Positions 55,981 to 64,000 of a DNA stretch of 64,000 nucleotides are shown here, piece by piece. How positions within the stretch are numbered: the first letter of the stretch is position 1; the number at the start of each line of letters is the position of its first letter. This DNA is from Valencia hispanica (lineage: Eukaryota > Chordata > Actinopteri > Cyprinodontiformes > Valenciidae). The stretch lies in assembly GCA_963556495.2 (NCBI GenBank), contig OY747707.1, forward strand, positions 29,737,371 to 29,801,370, written 5' to 3'. Under the pieces are notes generated by a model that searched no databases, had not been told where the DNA came from, and saw nothing but the letters and a program-made list of their open reading frames with translations. The position numbers were made by a program, and so were the translations under genes.

Positions 55981-56659
55981 AGGCAGGGTATACGATTGTG
56001 GGAGCGCTCCTTGAGAGGGCGGTAGTGAAAAATAAAAAGTCCCACCCCTTGCTTCATGCTCTCCCACTAAGCCACGCCTCAATAACACAGGCACGCGCAG
56101 CCAGCATGGTCTCGTCGGGCCTCCGCCACTTCACTTTACACTTCACTCCGCTATTTCAACCAAAGTCACAAAATATAACGTGATCTTACCTGTCCAGGAG
56201 AAAATCAGCAACCAACGCATCCGTTAGCAAGCCCTTAGCTGCCTTGAGTTGACGCCACCGTGTAAATGCATCAGCTCCGATGCAGATTCGGCTTTAAGCA
56301 CGCTCTTCGTCGGCTTTCTTCTTTCTCGTTGCTATTTCCACAACAGCTTTGCATTTTCGGTTCATTTTAGAGTGAGCTCACTTCCTGTTTACAGGCTAGA
56401 ACGAGCGTTGCGTGCACATGAAGGGGATGTGCAGAGGGGGAGGTGCTGGAACACGGAAGCTTTGCTTACAAGCCTATTATCTTAGACGGACCGTGGAAGT
56501 TGATTGAATGAGGTTTTCCCAGAGTTTCTCACTGTAGAAAGAATAAAAATTACTCGGTCAAGTTTAAGAACTCCTAACTTATAAGTTGCCACTGGTATAT
56601 GAAGAGCATTTTTTGCAGTTTTAAAAAAAGTCTTTTAAATGAAATCGTATACCCTGCCT
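55981..56659. mobile_element. TTAA-flanked MITE with perfect 17-bp inverted repeats
   Basis: TTAA at 55977-55980 and 56660-56663. AGGCAGGGTATACGATT at the left and its exact complement at the right. 679 bp with no transposase; interior GC-rich. Kolobok or piggyBac type; its inverted repeat differs from that of the 1601 element, so it is another family. Confidence 0.9.
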
Positions 56660-56663
56660 TTAA

Positions 56664-57009
56664 TAAAACATTCATCAGAGAAATGTATGCCACAAACGAC
56701 CACATGCTTCAGGAGTCGGTCGGGTTAATTCCCTGCATGAATAAAGTCCATCCACAAGCTTTTCAGTGGCTCGGAAGAGGGGAAGACAGTGTCAATGTGG
56801 TCTGGACTTCATGCTATCGGTTTGTTGTTTGCCTTTTAGCTCTCATTGTTTAGGTTGTAATATGCACCGCAGGGGGGGGACTTGGAGAGTGTAGTTCAGA
56901 GACGGGGGTAATTGGCTGGAACTCAGTGACGACATATGCCAAAACATGAGGTCATATGCCGAACTGCAAAACAGCCCGTTTCTGATTGCTAATTTCACTA
57001 TGTAGGCAG
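56664..57009. other. interior sequence of the TIR element, unassigned
   Basis: With 55846-55976 it forms a region open in one frame across the TTAA MITE for part of its length, but no protein family is recognised. Confidence 0.3.
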
Positions 57010-57299
57010 ACATACCTGGGGACAAAGGAAACACTAATCAGTAATTTTAACCCCTTAGGGGACAAAGGCAGGCTGGGGAAACTATTAAACATGACCGAAA
57101 AACTCAAAAAATGCAAATTTCATGTCAGGCTTTTAATATCTAGGTTTATTTCTTTTAATAATTTGCTTGTTTTAATAATTTTGTTTCCAGTCTTATTTAT
57201 ATGCTTTGTCTGTGTTTTGCTGCCATTTTTATTTTACTTCTTAATCATAAAGCACCTTGAGTCCCCTTGTTGTTGAAAGTGTGCTATACAAGTAAAATG
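57010..57299 (+). repeat. LINE 3'-tail fragment
   Basis: Ends with AAAGCACCTTGAGTCCCC, TTGTTGTTGAAAGTGTGCTA and a TACAAGTAAA tail, a common fish LINE 3' terminus. Coding part not preserved. Its TTGCCTTGCC tail continues after the MITE at 57681. Confidence 0.6.
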
Positions 57300-57680
57300 G
57301 CCCCTTACGGAAAAGTCACATGGGCTTGAACATGTTTTTCACATGGAATCATATGTTATCCTATGTGTTACATGGTAAACCACGTGTACCATACATGGAC
57401 TTCACATGTATGGTTTTACATGGGTTTCACATTTTTCTCACATAAAATCACATAGACTTCACATGTGATTTCCCATGTAATTTCCCATGGGTTTCACACA
57501 AATTTTTCACATGTAGGTTTCATGTGGAAGGGTTATACCACAGTTGGTCACATGTTCTTCACACATCTCATGTTTTTCAACATGTTTTTACATGTGAATT
57601 TCACATGGGTCAAAGATTTTTCACATGTGATTACATGTGATCTTGCCCATGTGAAACCATGTGCTTTTTCTGTAAGGGGC
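57300..57680. mobile_element. MITE filled with CACATG/CATGTG motifs
   Basis: Terminal repeats GCCCCTTACGGAAAAG (left) and, complemented, GCCCCTTACAGAAAAA (right). The 381-bp interior is composed largely of CACATG, CATGTG and ACATGG words in both orientations. No coding. It sits inside a LINE tail. Confidence 0.8.
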
Positions 57681-57905
57681 TTTGCCTTGCCTTATTGTTG
57701 CTACAAGAAGTAATAATATAGGCCTAATTGAAACTCTATTGTTCTTATCTTTTTTATCGCTTGTGCTGCTTTTATTATTAGATTTTTTTTTCTCTCTTCT
57801 TGTTTTACATTTTGTTTTTGCAACTGTATTTTTGTCATTTAATGTGAAGCACTTTGGCTGCCTTTGGCTGAGTAAAGAGCTGATTGAGTGATTGATTGGA
57901 ATAAA
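57681..57905 (+). repeat. LINE tail fragments
   Basis: TTTGCCTTGCC continues the tail from 57299. A second 3'-end block with GTGAAGCACTTTGG and GAGTGATTGATTGG follows at 57838-57900. Confidence 0.5.
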
Positions 57906-58878
57906 ACGGTTTATCGTGCCTCTACGAGCCTGCAGCTGTCTCTGTGGAATTACTTTCTCCGCCTCTCGGTTTCCATGGTTACCTGTGAAACGCCCATAGA
58001 CTGTATATACAAGGAAACGCCCCATATTAGCTGGCTTAAGTCGATGCAGAATATTCACTAGACACTTTGCATGGACCGTTTAAGGGAGAAAGTGGGTGTG
58101 TAGGAGGAGGAGGATATGATCCAAAAACACCTGCGCACATTTCTAGGGAGTGTGAGATTAATAAAGCAGAAAGTGCATGCAGCTGTGCGTAGCCTACTCC
58201 AAGTTTGATGGATTGGAAACTTACTAGGTGTAGCCTAAGTAAAAAAAAAGTTGCTGAGCTTAAGTACGGTTTTAAGTAATGATTCTACGCAAAGTTTTAT
58301 AAATGAGACCCCTGGTCTTGGATTCCTTCTTGGTCAGTCACCACGTCTCTCTCTCTACTGGAAAATCAAATCACACCCTTCTCCTCCGCTGTTCCCCCCC
58401 GGAAGTTCTCCATGCTGCTCTCACCTGGAATTCTAACCACATTCTTTTGCTCCGCCGTTCTTCCCAGAGGCTCTGCTAGTCTACCCTCCAACGTTCATCG
58501 TTACTACCTGCAGAAACAAGGAAAGGAACCATCTACGTCTCAAACTACCCATCCCCAGCCAACCTCAGCTCAATGTTCCTACATACCTCCTCCAAGTCCT
58601 CATCACACCAAGCTTCAAGTAAGATCCAATCCTTCTGGTATATTATACATAACAAACACACATACAACTTGGTCTTCTTATATTAACCCCCTACCTGTTC
58701 CTCCTCTAGTGGACGTCAAAGGTCAGCCACTAACTGTTATCCTCTCCAGTCCAGTGTTCCCGTCCCGGAGTGCTGTCATCATTTTCCTACTAGTTTCAGA
58801 TCCATTAAATATTTAAAATGATTGAGTGCTGTCTGTGGTTGTTGCCAAATCTGGAGCCTCCAAAAAACAGATCATGAC

Positions 58879-59080
58879 ACAAAGTAAAAAACATAAAAAA
58901 GACATTTTTCCCATTTCTATTGCTATTAACACATGGTGGTCTTTGTCCCTCTCAATTTTATGTGGCCCTTTAAAAAAATAATCTTGTTTGTATTTGGTCC
59001 TTGTGGAGGTTCATCCAACCATTTCTCAGTGATAGTAGGGTATTTGTTTTATTTCTCATCAGCACATCTATATATATATA
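58879..59080. other. unassigned sequence ending in a TA repeat
   Basis: Ordinary AT-rich sequence; the TATATATATA run at 59069-59082 is the target of the Tc1 insertion. Confidence 0.4.
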
Positions 59081-59082
59081 TA

Positions 59083-60669
59083 CAGTGGCTTGCAAAAGTA
59101 TTCGGCCCCCTTGAACTTTTCCACATTTTGTCACATTACAGCCACAAACATGAATCAATTTTATTGGAATTCCACGTGCAAGACCAATACAAAGTGGTGT
59201 ACACGTGAGAAGTGGAACGAAAATCATACATGATTTCAAACATTTTAAAAAAATCAATAACTGAAAAGTGGGGTGTGCGTAATTATTCAGCCCCCTTTGG
59301 TCCTAGTGCAGTCAGCTGCCCATAGACATTGTCTGATGAGTGCTAATGACTAAATAGAGTGCACCTGTGTGTAATCTAATGTCAGTACAAATACAGCTGC
59401 CCTGTGACGGCCTCAGAGGTTGTCTAAGAGAATGTTGGGAGCAACAACACCATGAAGTCCAAAGAACACACCAGACAGGTCAGGGATAAAGTTATTGAGA
59501 AATGTAAAGCAGGCTTAGGCTACAAAAATATTTCCCAAGCCTTGAACATCCCACGGAGCACTGTTCAAGCGATCATTCAGAAATGGAAGGAGTATGGCAC
59601 AACTGTAAACCTACCAAGACAAGGCTGTCCACCTAAATTCACAGGCCGAACAAGGAGAGCGCTGATCAGAAATGCAGCCAAGAGGCCCATGGTGACTCTG
59701 GACGAGCTGCAGAGATCTACAGCTCAGGTGGGGGAATGTGTCCATAGGACAACTATTAGTGGTGCACTGCACAAAGTTGGCCTTTATGGAAGAGTGGCAA
59801 GAAGAAAGCCATTGTTAAAAGAAAACCATAAGAAGTCCCGTTTGCAGTTTGCCACAAGCCATGTGGGGGACACAGCAAACATGTGGAAGAAGGTGCTCTG
59901 GTCAGACGAGACCAAAATGGAAAACGCTATGTGTGGCGGAAAACTAACACTGCACATCACTCTGAACACACCATCCCCACTTTCAAATATGGTGGTGGCA
60001 GCATCATGCTCTGGGGGTGCTTCTCTTCAGCAGGGACAGGGAAGCTGGTCAGAGTTGATGGGAAGATGGATGGAGCCAAATATAGGGCAATCTTGGAAGA
60101 AAACCTCTTGGAGTCTGCAAAAGACTTGAGACTGGGGCGGAGGTTCACCTTCCAGCAGGACAACGACCCTAAACATAAAGCCAGGGTAACAATGGAATGG
60201 TTTAAAACAAAACATATCCATGTATTAGAATGGCCCAGTCAAAGTCCAGATCTAAATCCAATCGAGAATGTGTGGCAAGATCTGAAAACTGCTGTTCACA
60301 AACGCTGTCCATCTAATCTGACTGAGCTGGAGCTGTTTTGCAAAGAAGAATGGGCAAGAATTTCAGTCTCTAGATGTGCAAAGCTGGTAGAGACACACCC
60401 TAAAAGACTGGCAGCTGGAATTGCAGCAGACAGTGGTTCTACAAAGTATTGACTCAGGAGGCTGAATAATTACCCACACCCCACTTTTCAGTTATTTATT
60501 TGTAAAAAATGTTTGGAATCATGTATGATTTTTGTTCCACTTCTCACGTGTACACCACTTTGTATTGGTCTTGCACGTGGAATTCCAATAAAATTGATTC
60601 ATGCTTGTGGCTGTAATGTGACAAAATGTGGTAAAGTTCAAGGGGGCCAAATACTTTTGCAAGCCACTG
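59083..60669 (+). mobile_element. nearly intact Tc1-like transposon with long inverted repeats
   Basis: Ends CAGTGGCTTGCAAAAGTATT on both sides, TA at 59081-59082 and 60670-60671. The inverted repeats extend about 200 bp (59083-59285 against 60467-60669) with only scattered mismatches, for example CGGCCCCC versus TGGCCCCC near the tip. Inserted in a TA microsatellite. 1587 bp with one gene; the typical IR-bearing Tc1 layout. Confidence 0.95.
59452..60452 (+). pseudogene. Tc1-like transposase, full length with a single frameshift
   Basis: Start at 59452 (MKSKEHTRQVRDKVIEKCKA). Paired-like DNA-binding region: YKNISQALNIPRSTVQAIIQ and TLDELQRS...TISGALHKVGLY, with an RTRR basic linker. Catalytic region: LWSDETKM (first Asp), a small deletion near 59920 that shifts the frame, then RKTNTAHH, GGGSIMLWGCFSSAGTG, FQQDNDPKHKA (second Asp) and [14 protein letters not shown] (third catalytic, Glu), ending SGSTKY with stop at 60450-60452. 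All DDE residues are present. About 340 residues, the normal family length. Apart from one short deletion the gene looks undamaged. It would bind the inverted repeats and cut and paste at TA. Confidence 0.93.
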
Positions 60670-60679
60670 TATATATATA

Positions 60680-60955
60680 TATCCATTCATCTGTTATCTA
60701 TACCCATCCACTCTCTGCAGGGTTGCGGGGGGCTCCAGCCTTCATCGGGGGAGAGGCGGGGTAAACCCTGGACAGGTCACCAGTCCATCGCAGGGCAACG
60801 CAAAGACACACAGGACAAACAACAATGCACGCACACACTCATACCTAAGGGCAATTTAGAGAGACCAACTAACCTAACAGTCGCGTTTTTGGTCTGTGGG
60901 AGGAAGCCAGAATAGCCAGAGGGAACCCACTCATGCAGGCAGACCCGGTGCCAGG
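60680..60955 (-). mobile_element. SINE family S1, minus strand, 5'-truncated
   Basis: Read inverted: CGCGACTGTTAGGTTAGTTG, GGTCTCTCTAAATTGCCCTT, AGGTATGAGTGTGTGCGTGC, GACTGGTGACCTGTCCAGGG and TACCCCGCCTCTCCCC, ending in an ATGGATAT-like tail. The tRNA-like head with A and B boxes is missing. Conservation to the consensus-like copy is better than at 26967, so it is younger. Confidence 0.85.
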
Positions 60956-61835
60956 GCAATTTAGCTGGGGGGGGGCTGCAGCTTCTTTTTTTTTGGGGGG
61001 GGGGGGGCAGTTTTTATTCTATTAGACCCCTTAACGTTTTTACCTCCCGTTGGCAGTGTGTTAAATGTTTCCGTGAGCCACTGTCACGACCCTGCTGTTT
61101 ATCTGCTTATGTATGTGAGTCATCTTCCTGTATAGCAGATCATAGTCGCGCAGCGGGAGGTGTGGTTAAAGCGTGAGGGAAATGAGCTGCAGACGTCGCC
61201 AAACAACTGGCTTTGTAAACATAAGAAGATTTACTCGCAAACCAGTTAATAACAGCAAACACAGCAACGAGCACTGCTTTTTCCATGTCGATTCTTTTAT
61301 TTTTCTGCTGTGACGCAACTCGCTGCTGAAACTGTCCTGATACACTCAGAAAGAAAAATAATGTAATGTCCAACCCATCTCACCATTCTTAGCTGCGCCT
61401 GCACATCCACAGAGCCATCATCTCAAACAAAAACAATCCTTTTACGTCCAGTTAATGTACTCCACTGAAGTACTTAGTCCGCAAGTCTTCCTCAGTCCAA
61501 CTCTGCCGCTAAAAACCTTTGTAAATTATTTCTTGCATGTATTTCTCCGAATTTTTACATCATGACTACCAGTTAGCATGCTCTTAATTGTGTGCTTATT
61601 CTTCTTTTAATTATTTCCGGCAGGCTATACGCCAGCATAGCGCAATGCTGCCCCTTCTATTCACACTAACTCATATTTTCAAATACAAATTAGTGAATTT
61701 TTAGAAACTTTATAACAGCACTATCTATCAATCGGGACTTCAACCTTGCTGAAAAAATAATCTTAATAGAAAATATATATAATCCCAATTCTGATAGCTC
61801 TTTAAATAAGATCTTACTTTCAGAGGAATATCTTA
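60956..61835. other. unassigned sequence with G homopolymers; possible degraded TIR element
   Basis: CAGGGCAATTTAGCTGG at 60953 and a complement-like CATAGCGCAATGCTGCCCC at 61637-61655 could be inverted ends of a relic. G runs at 60969-60976 and 60997-61008. No coding recognised. Confidence 0.3.
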
Positions 61836-61839
61836 CACA

Positions 61840-62022
61840 AGATATTATTTGCTGGAGCGGAAATTATCTTTCTTTACTTTCCCCACGGACCCTGTACGAT
61901 GGAAAAAGTGGGTTAACGCGGTCAAGAGAGCGAAACCGGACAGTTCGGAATGGAGGCCAAGCAGGACTGCAGTGCTTTGTAGTCAACACTTCTTAAGTGG
62001 TAAGAATCCTTTTGACTCTTGA
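61840..62022 (+). pseudogene. THAP zinc-finger-like segment
   Basis: In the frame of 61876 the sequence reads LSFFTFPTDPVRWKKWVNAV, KRAKPDSSEWRPSRTAV and LCSQHFLSG. The FP.D..R...W, W.P.....LCS.HF pattern is the THAP-domain signature, with the second zinc-binding pair (C..H) present. The first Cys pair (C2) is not in this frame upstream, so the domain is partial or an earlier exon is missing. A consensus splice donor (GTAAGA at 62000-62005) follows the CSQHF block; without splicing the frame stops at 62020-62022. THAP domains occur in P-element and Kolobok transposases and host regulators. Context of transposons favours a transposase origin. Too short for ordinary ORF calling. Confidence 0.6.
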
Positions 62023-62733
62023 TAAAATCAGCATTATTTTGGATTTCGGAATACTTAACATGTTTAGCTTGTTAACTAATAATATGCTCGCCCCAGAAGA
62101 AGAATGCGCAACAAACAAAACAAATGCATTTCCCTTGCAACCCTTGCAGTTCTGTGCACTGTGCACAGAAACTTCACTACAGTTCTGCTTAAAATAAATA
62201 TCAGCTGTGCAACATTCCAGAGAACAGTGACAAAAAATCTGAAGTGCGTCCATCATTTTGACAGTTTACAATTCACGCAAACAACGAATTGGTTCGTTAC
62301 TGCCACCAACTAGTAAGAGGTATGGACCAGAATGTAATTTTAGGGTCATGTCCATTCTGCATCCTTCTAGGACCAGTCCTCCGGTCCATGCTCTGGTCTA
62401 CACAGGACGGGTCCTTCCTAGACCGGGTAGACCGGATGTTGGCAGCTGTGAATTTGGACGGTCTAGCCTTTCCTCGGCAATGTCCTGTCGCCTAGCAACC
62501 GTGACGACGCTAAACACAAACTGGTAAAAATCATAGAGCTAGAAATCTTCCTGAGTATTCTTATGATTTTGTTTTTTATTCTAGAGGAGCTACAGCAGCT
62601 TTACCATCGCCGGCATGCTTTATATCTCCGGTTGAGAGGTAATCATATTTTATTTACTTCTACAGAACTACAAGTTAATTTCAGCCAGTTTTATGGATAA
62701 TTTCATGCAACTGAGTGACTGGTGATCAAATGC
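62023..62733. other. unassigned sequence downstream of the THAP-like segment
   Basis: Short frames only, none with a recognised domain. If the THAP-like exon is spliced, this would be intron or further decayed transposase. The stretch 62330-62510 is more GC-rich. Confidence 0.3.
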
Positions 62734-62779
62734 ACACTAGAAAGTGTTATAATGTACACATTATAACACTTTCTAGTGT
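62734..62779. repeat. perfect 22-bp inverted repeat (hairpin)
   Basis: Left arm ACACTAGAAAGTGTTATAAT plus GT at 62734-62755, two-base spacer AC, and an exactly complementary right arm at 62758-62779. It could be a folded-back transposon end or a structured RNA; no TTAA or TA context supports either. Confidence 0.95.
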
Positions 62780-62813
62780 TCAGTTGATTTTAAAAATGCT
62801 TTGTGTGCAGGAA

Positions 62814-62922
<109 letters not shown>

Positions 62923-63074
62923 TAATTTGATTTTAGAATCAATTAAGTATTTATGAATTTGAATATATGGTTTTTTTAACCTGGTGCCATTGCAAATCTG
63001 CACTTTCTGACTAAATAAACTGAACAGATTTTTTCAAACAAGCAGTGCAACAATAACATAACATTTTTATATTT
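62923..63074. other. unassigned short spacer
   Basis: AT-rich with no recognised content. Confidence 0.3.
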
Positions 63075-63078
63075 TTAA

Positions 63079-64000
63079 AGGAGTCATAACCTAGTATTAT
63101 CTTGGATACCCACACTCTATTATAGTCTTTCAGGCCCTTCTAGAAAAAAAAAAAGTTGAAAAAAATAAACACAGAGCTCCTCTGACCCTTATTTCTGAAG
63201 GCATTATTGTCTCGCGGATCTGATGCATACGTTGGCTGTCGTGGACGGGCATTGTAATAATGCAAATGAGGGCCGTGCTGATTGGTGGCAGGAAGGAGGG
63301 GGGTTGACACCGCAGGTAACGCTTAACCCATATCTACTACTCCCGCTAGCATACAATAGCCACATTAGCAGTTAGCTGCTGTTTGTTACACACAGCAGAG
63401 CAATAAAAACACAGCCTTACAGAAACTTTCTGCATCTTTCACGGTAGAGTTTGTACTTCGAATCGGTGATGTGTCGGTCGCGAACAAACCGGCTCTAAGA
63501 GCTAACTCTTTGAAGTGAACGATGGGAGCCGGCTCGTCATTGGGAGACGTTTTTTTGTTTGTTTTTTTTTCATTCCCCCTGCTTGTTTTGGTACACATCG
63601 TTTTGCATTAATTTTGGTAATAAATACTCTTTAAGCAACAGAAAATCTGAGCGGCTGAACGAGCCAGCTCTTTATAGTGAGTCAAGCCAAAAGAACTGGC
63701 TCTCCAAAAAGAGCTGGAATTCCCATCACTAGAATTCAGTAATGGCGGCGCTCGACTGAATATGAGGGGGAGAGGAGCGAGGGGGAGAGGGGAGAGAGGG
63801 AGGGCGGGCTTCCTGCAGCATAGGTAGGTCTGCGATGTCTATATATGGTATATCCTGCGCCGACTTGACGTTAAGTCGGCCAGAAATTAAAACCACGTAT
63901 TTGAGTGCGCCTGCACGTGGGCTGGTTGACGAACCCAGGGGTAAATAAACGCTTCACTTTTAAATATCGGCTTCCCGGGCAGTGTATAATCGTTAGGCAA
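63079..64000. mobile_element. TTAA-flanked DNA transposon, inverted copy 2 (cut by window end)
   Basis: TTAA at 63075-63078, then AGGAGTCATAACCTAGTATT, the complement of the right end of copy 1. Colinear with the complement of 2835 down to about 1657: GAAATAAGGGTCAGAGG-type, CTACTACTCCCGCTAGCATA, the GAGCCGGCTC module (63461-63731), GGCGGCGCTCGACTGAATAT and CTAACGATTATACACTG. It lacks the about 260-bp segment found at 2222-2480 of copy 1. The other terminus lies roughly 60 bp past the window. Confidence 0.85.

Larger units (their letters stand above)
55587..58314. mobile_element. TIR element with CAGGGRTCTCATTTA ends
   Basis: Left CAGGGATCTCATTTA; right, reverse complemented, CAGGGGTCTCATTTATAAAA. 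Target duplication is not clear. It encloses a hAT-like end fragment, a TTAA MITE, two LINE tails and a CACATG-rich MITE, so much of its 2.7 kb is secondary insertions. Confidence 0.6.
55452..58878 (+). mobile_element. TG...CA-bounded repeat (family T), split by nested elements
   Basis: Left part 55452-55586 starts TGTTAGGATTTAG, like the family T copy at 37395. The right part 58315-58878 ends GATCATGACA and shows the same order: an intron-like segment (CAAGTAAGATCC at 58616 to CTCTAGTGG at 58709), then TTCCCGTCCCGGAGTG and CATTAAATATTT. The centre is a nest of TIR elements. No coding domain recognised. Confidence 0.45.

Noticed and set aside
55846..56851. Reading frame spanning the TTAA MITE as an interrupted gene
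   Set aside because: The joined frame stays open only for a short distance beyond the insertion site and matches no family I know.

Overview
The window looks like teleost fish genomic DNA. It carries Rex3-type and L2-type non-LTR retrotransposons, a Tx1-like L1, several Tc1/mariner elements of the kind common in bony fishes, hAT and TTAA-flanked DNA transposons, tRNA-derived SINEs and long AT or CA microsatellites. There is no operon structure, no ribosome-binding-site pattern and no phage or plasmid content. I found no complete host gene. Every long reading frame belongs to a mobile element. The best host-gene hint is a 109-nt candidate terminal coding exon on the minus strand at 25923-26031.

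Layout. 0-8.5 kb: Tc1 debris, an hAT element (1325-4153) carrying a nested TTAA element and a LINE tail, an internally deleted Tc1 (5246-6322), and a decayed L2-type LINE (6325-8330). 8.7-15 kb: two long minus-strand LINEs back to back, a Rex3/RTE element with its 3' simple repeat, and an almost complete L2-type element with endonuclease, reverse transcriptase and an esterase-like ORF1 remnant. 15-21 kb: Tc1 and LINE fragments plus two diverged copies of an unidentified repeat. 21.1-23.7 kb: a decayed hAT transposon with recognisable dimerisation-domain exons and a nested hAT MITE. 24-37 kb: mostly unassigned, probably intronic or intergenic host sequence, with the candidate exon, a SINE, LINE tails and a Harbinger-like element. 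37-42.8 kb: SINEs and a three-level nest of hAT-type sequences. 42.8-50.7 kb: a nearly full-length L1/Tx1 LINE with ORF1, ORF2 and a very G-rich 3' region. 50.7-60.7 kb: two LINE derivatives with internal deletions, two Tc1 elements (the second almost intact, with roughly 200-bp inverted repeats), and a nest of TIR elements. 60.7-64 kb: a SINE, a THAP-like coding segment, a perfect 22-bp hairpin, a long TA repeat, and an inverted copy of the TTAA element seen at 1.6 kb.

How the parts relate. Genes here do not form a host pathway. They are replication machinery of separate element families. LINE ORF2 proteins nick DNA and reverse transcribe, Tc1 transposases cut and paste at TA, hAT transposases leave 8-bp duplications, and the SINEs and MITEs depend on such enzymes in trans. 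Nesting gives a relative age order: 41166-41800 entered the inner hAT (39636-42382), which had entered the outer hAT (38868-42797). The youngest-looking insertion is the Tc1 at 59083-60669.
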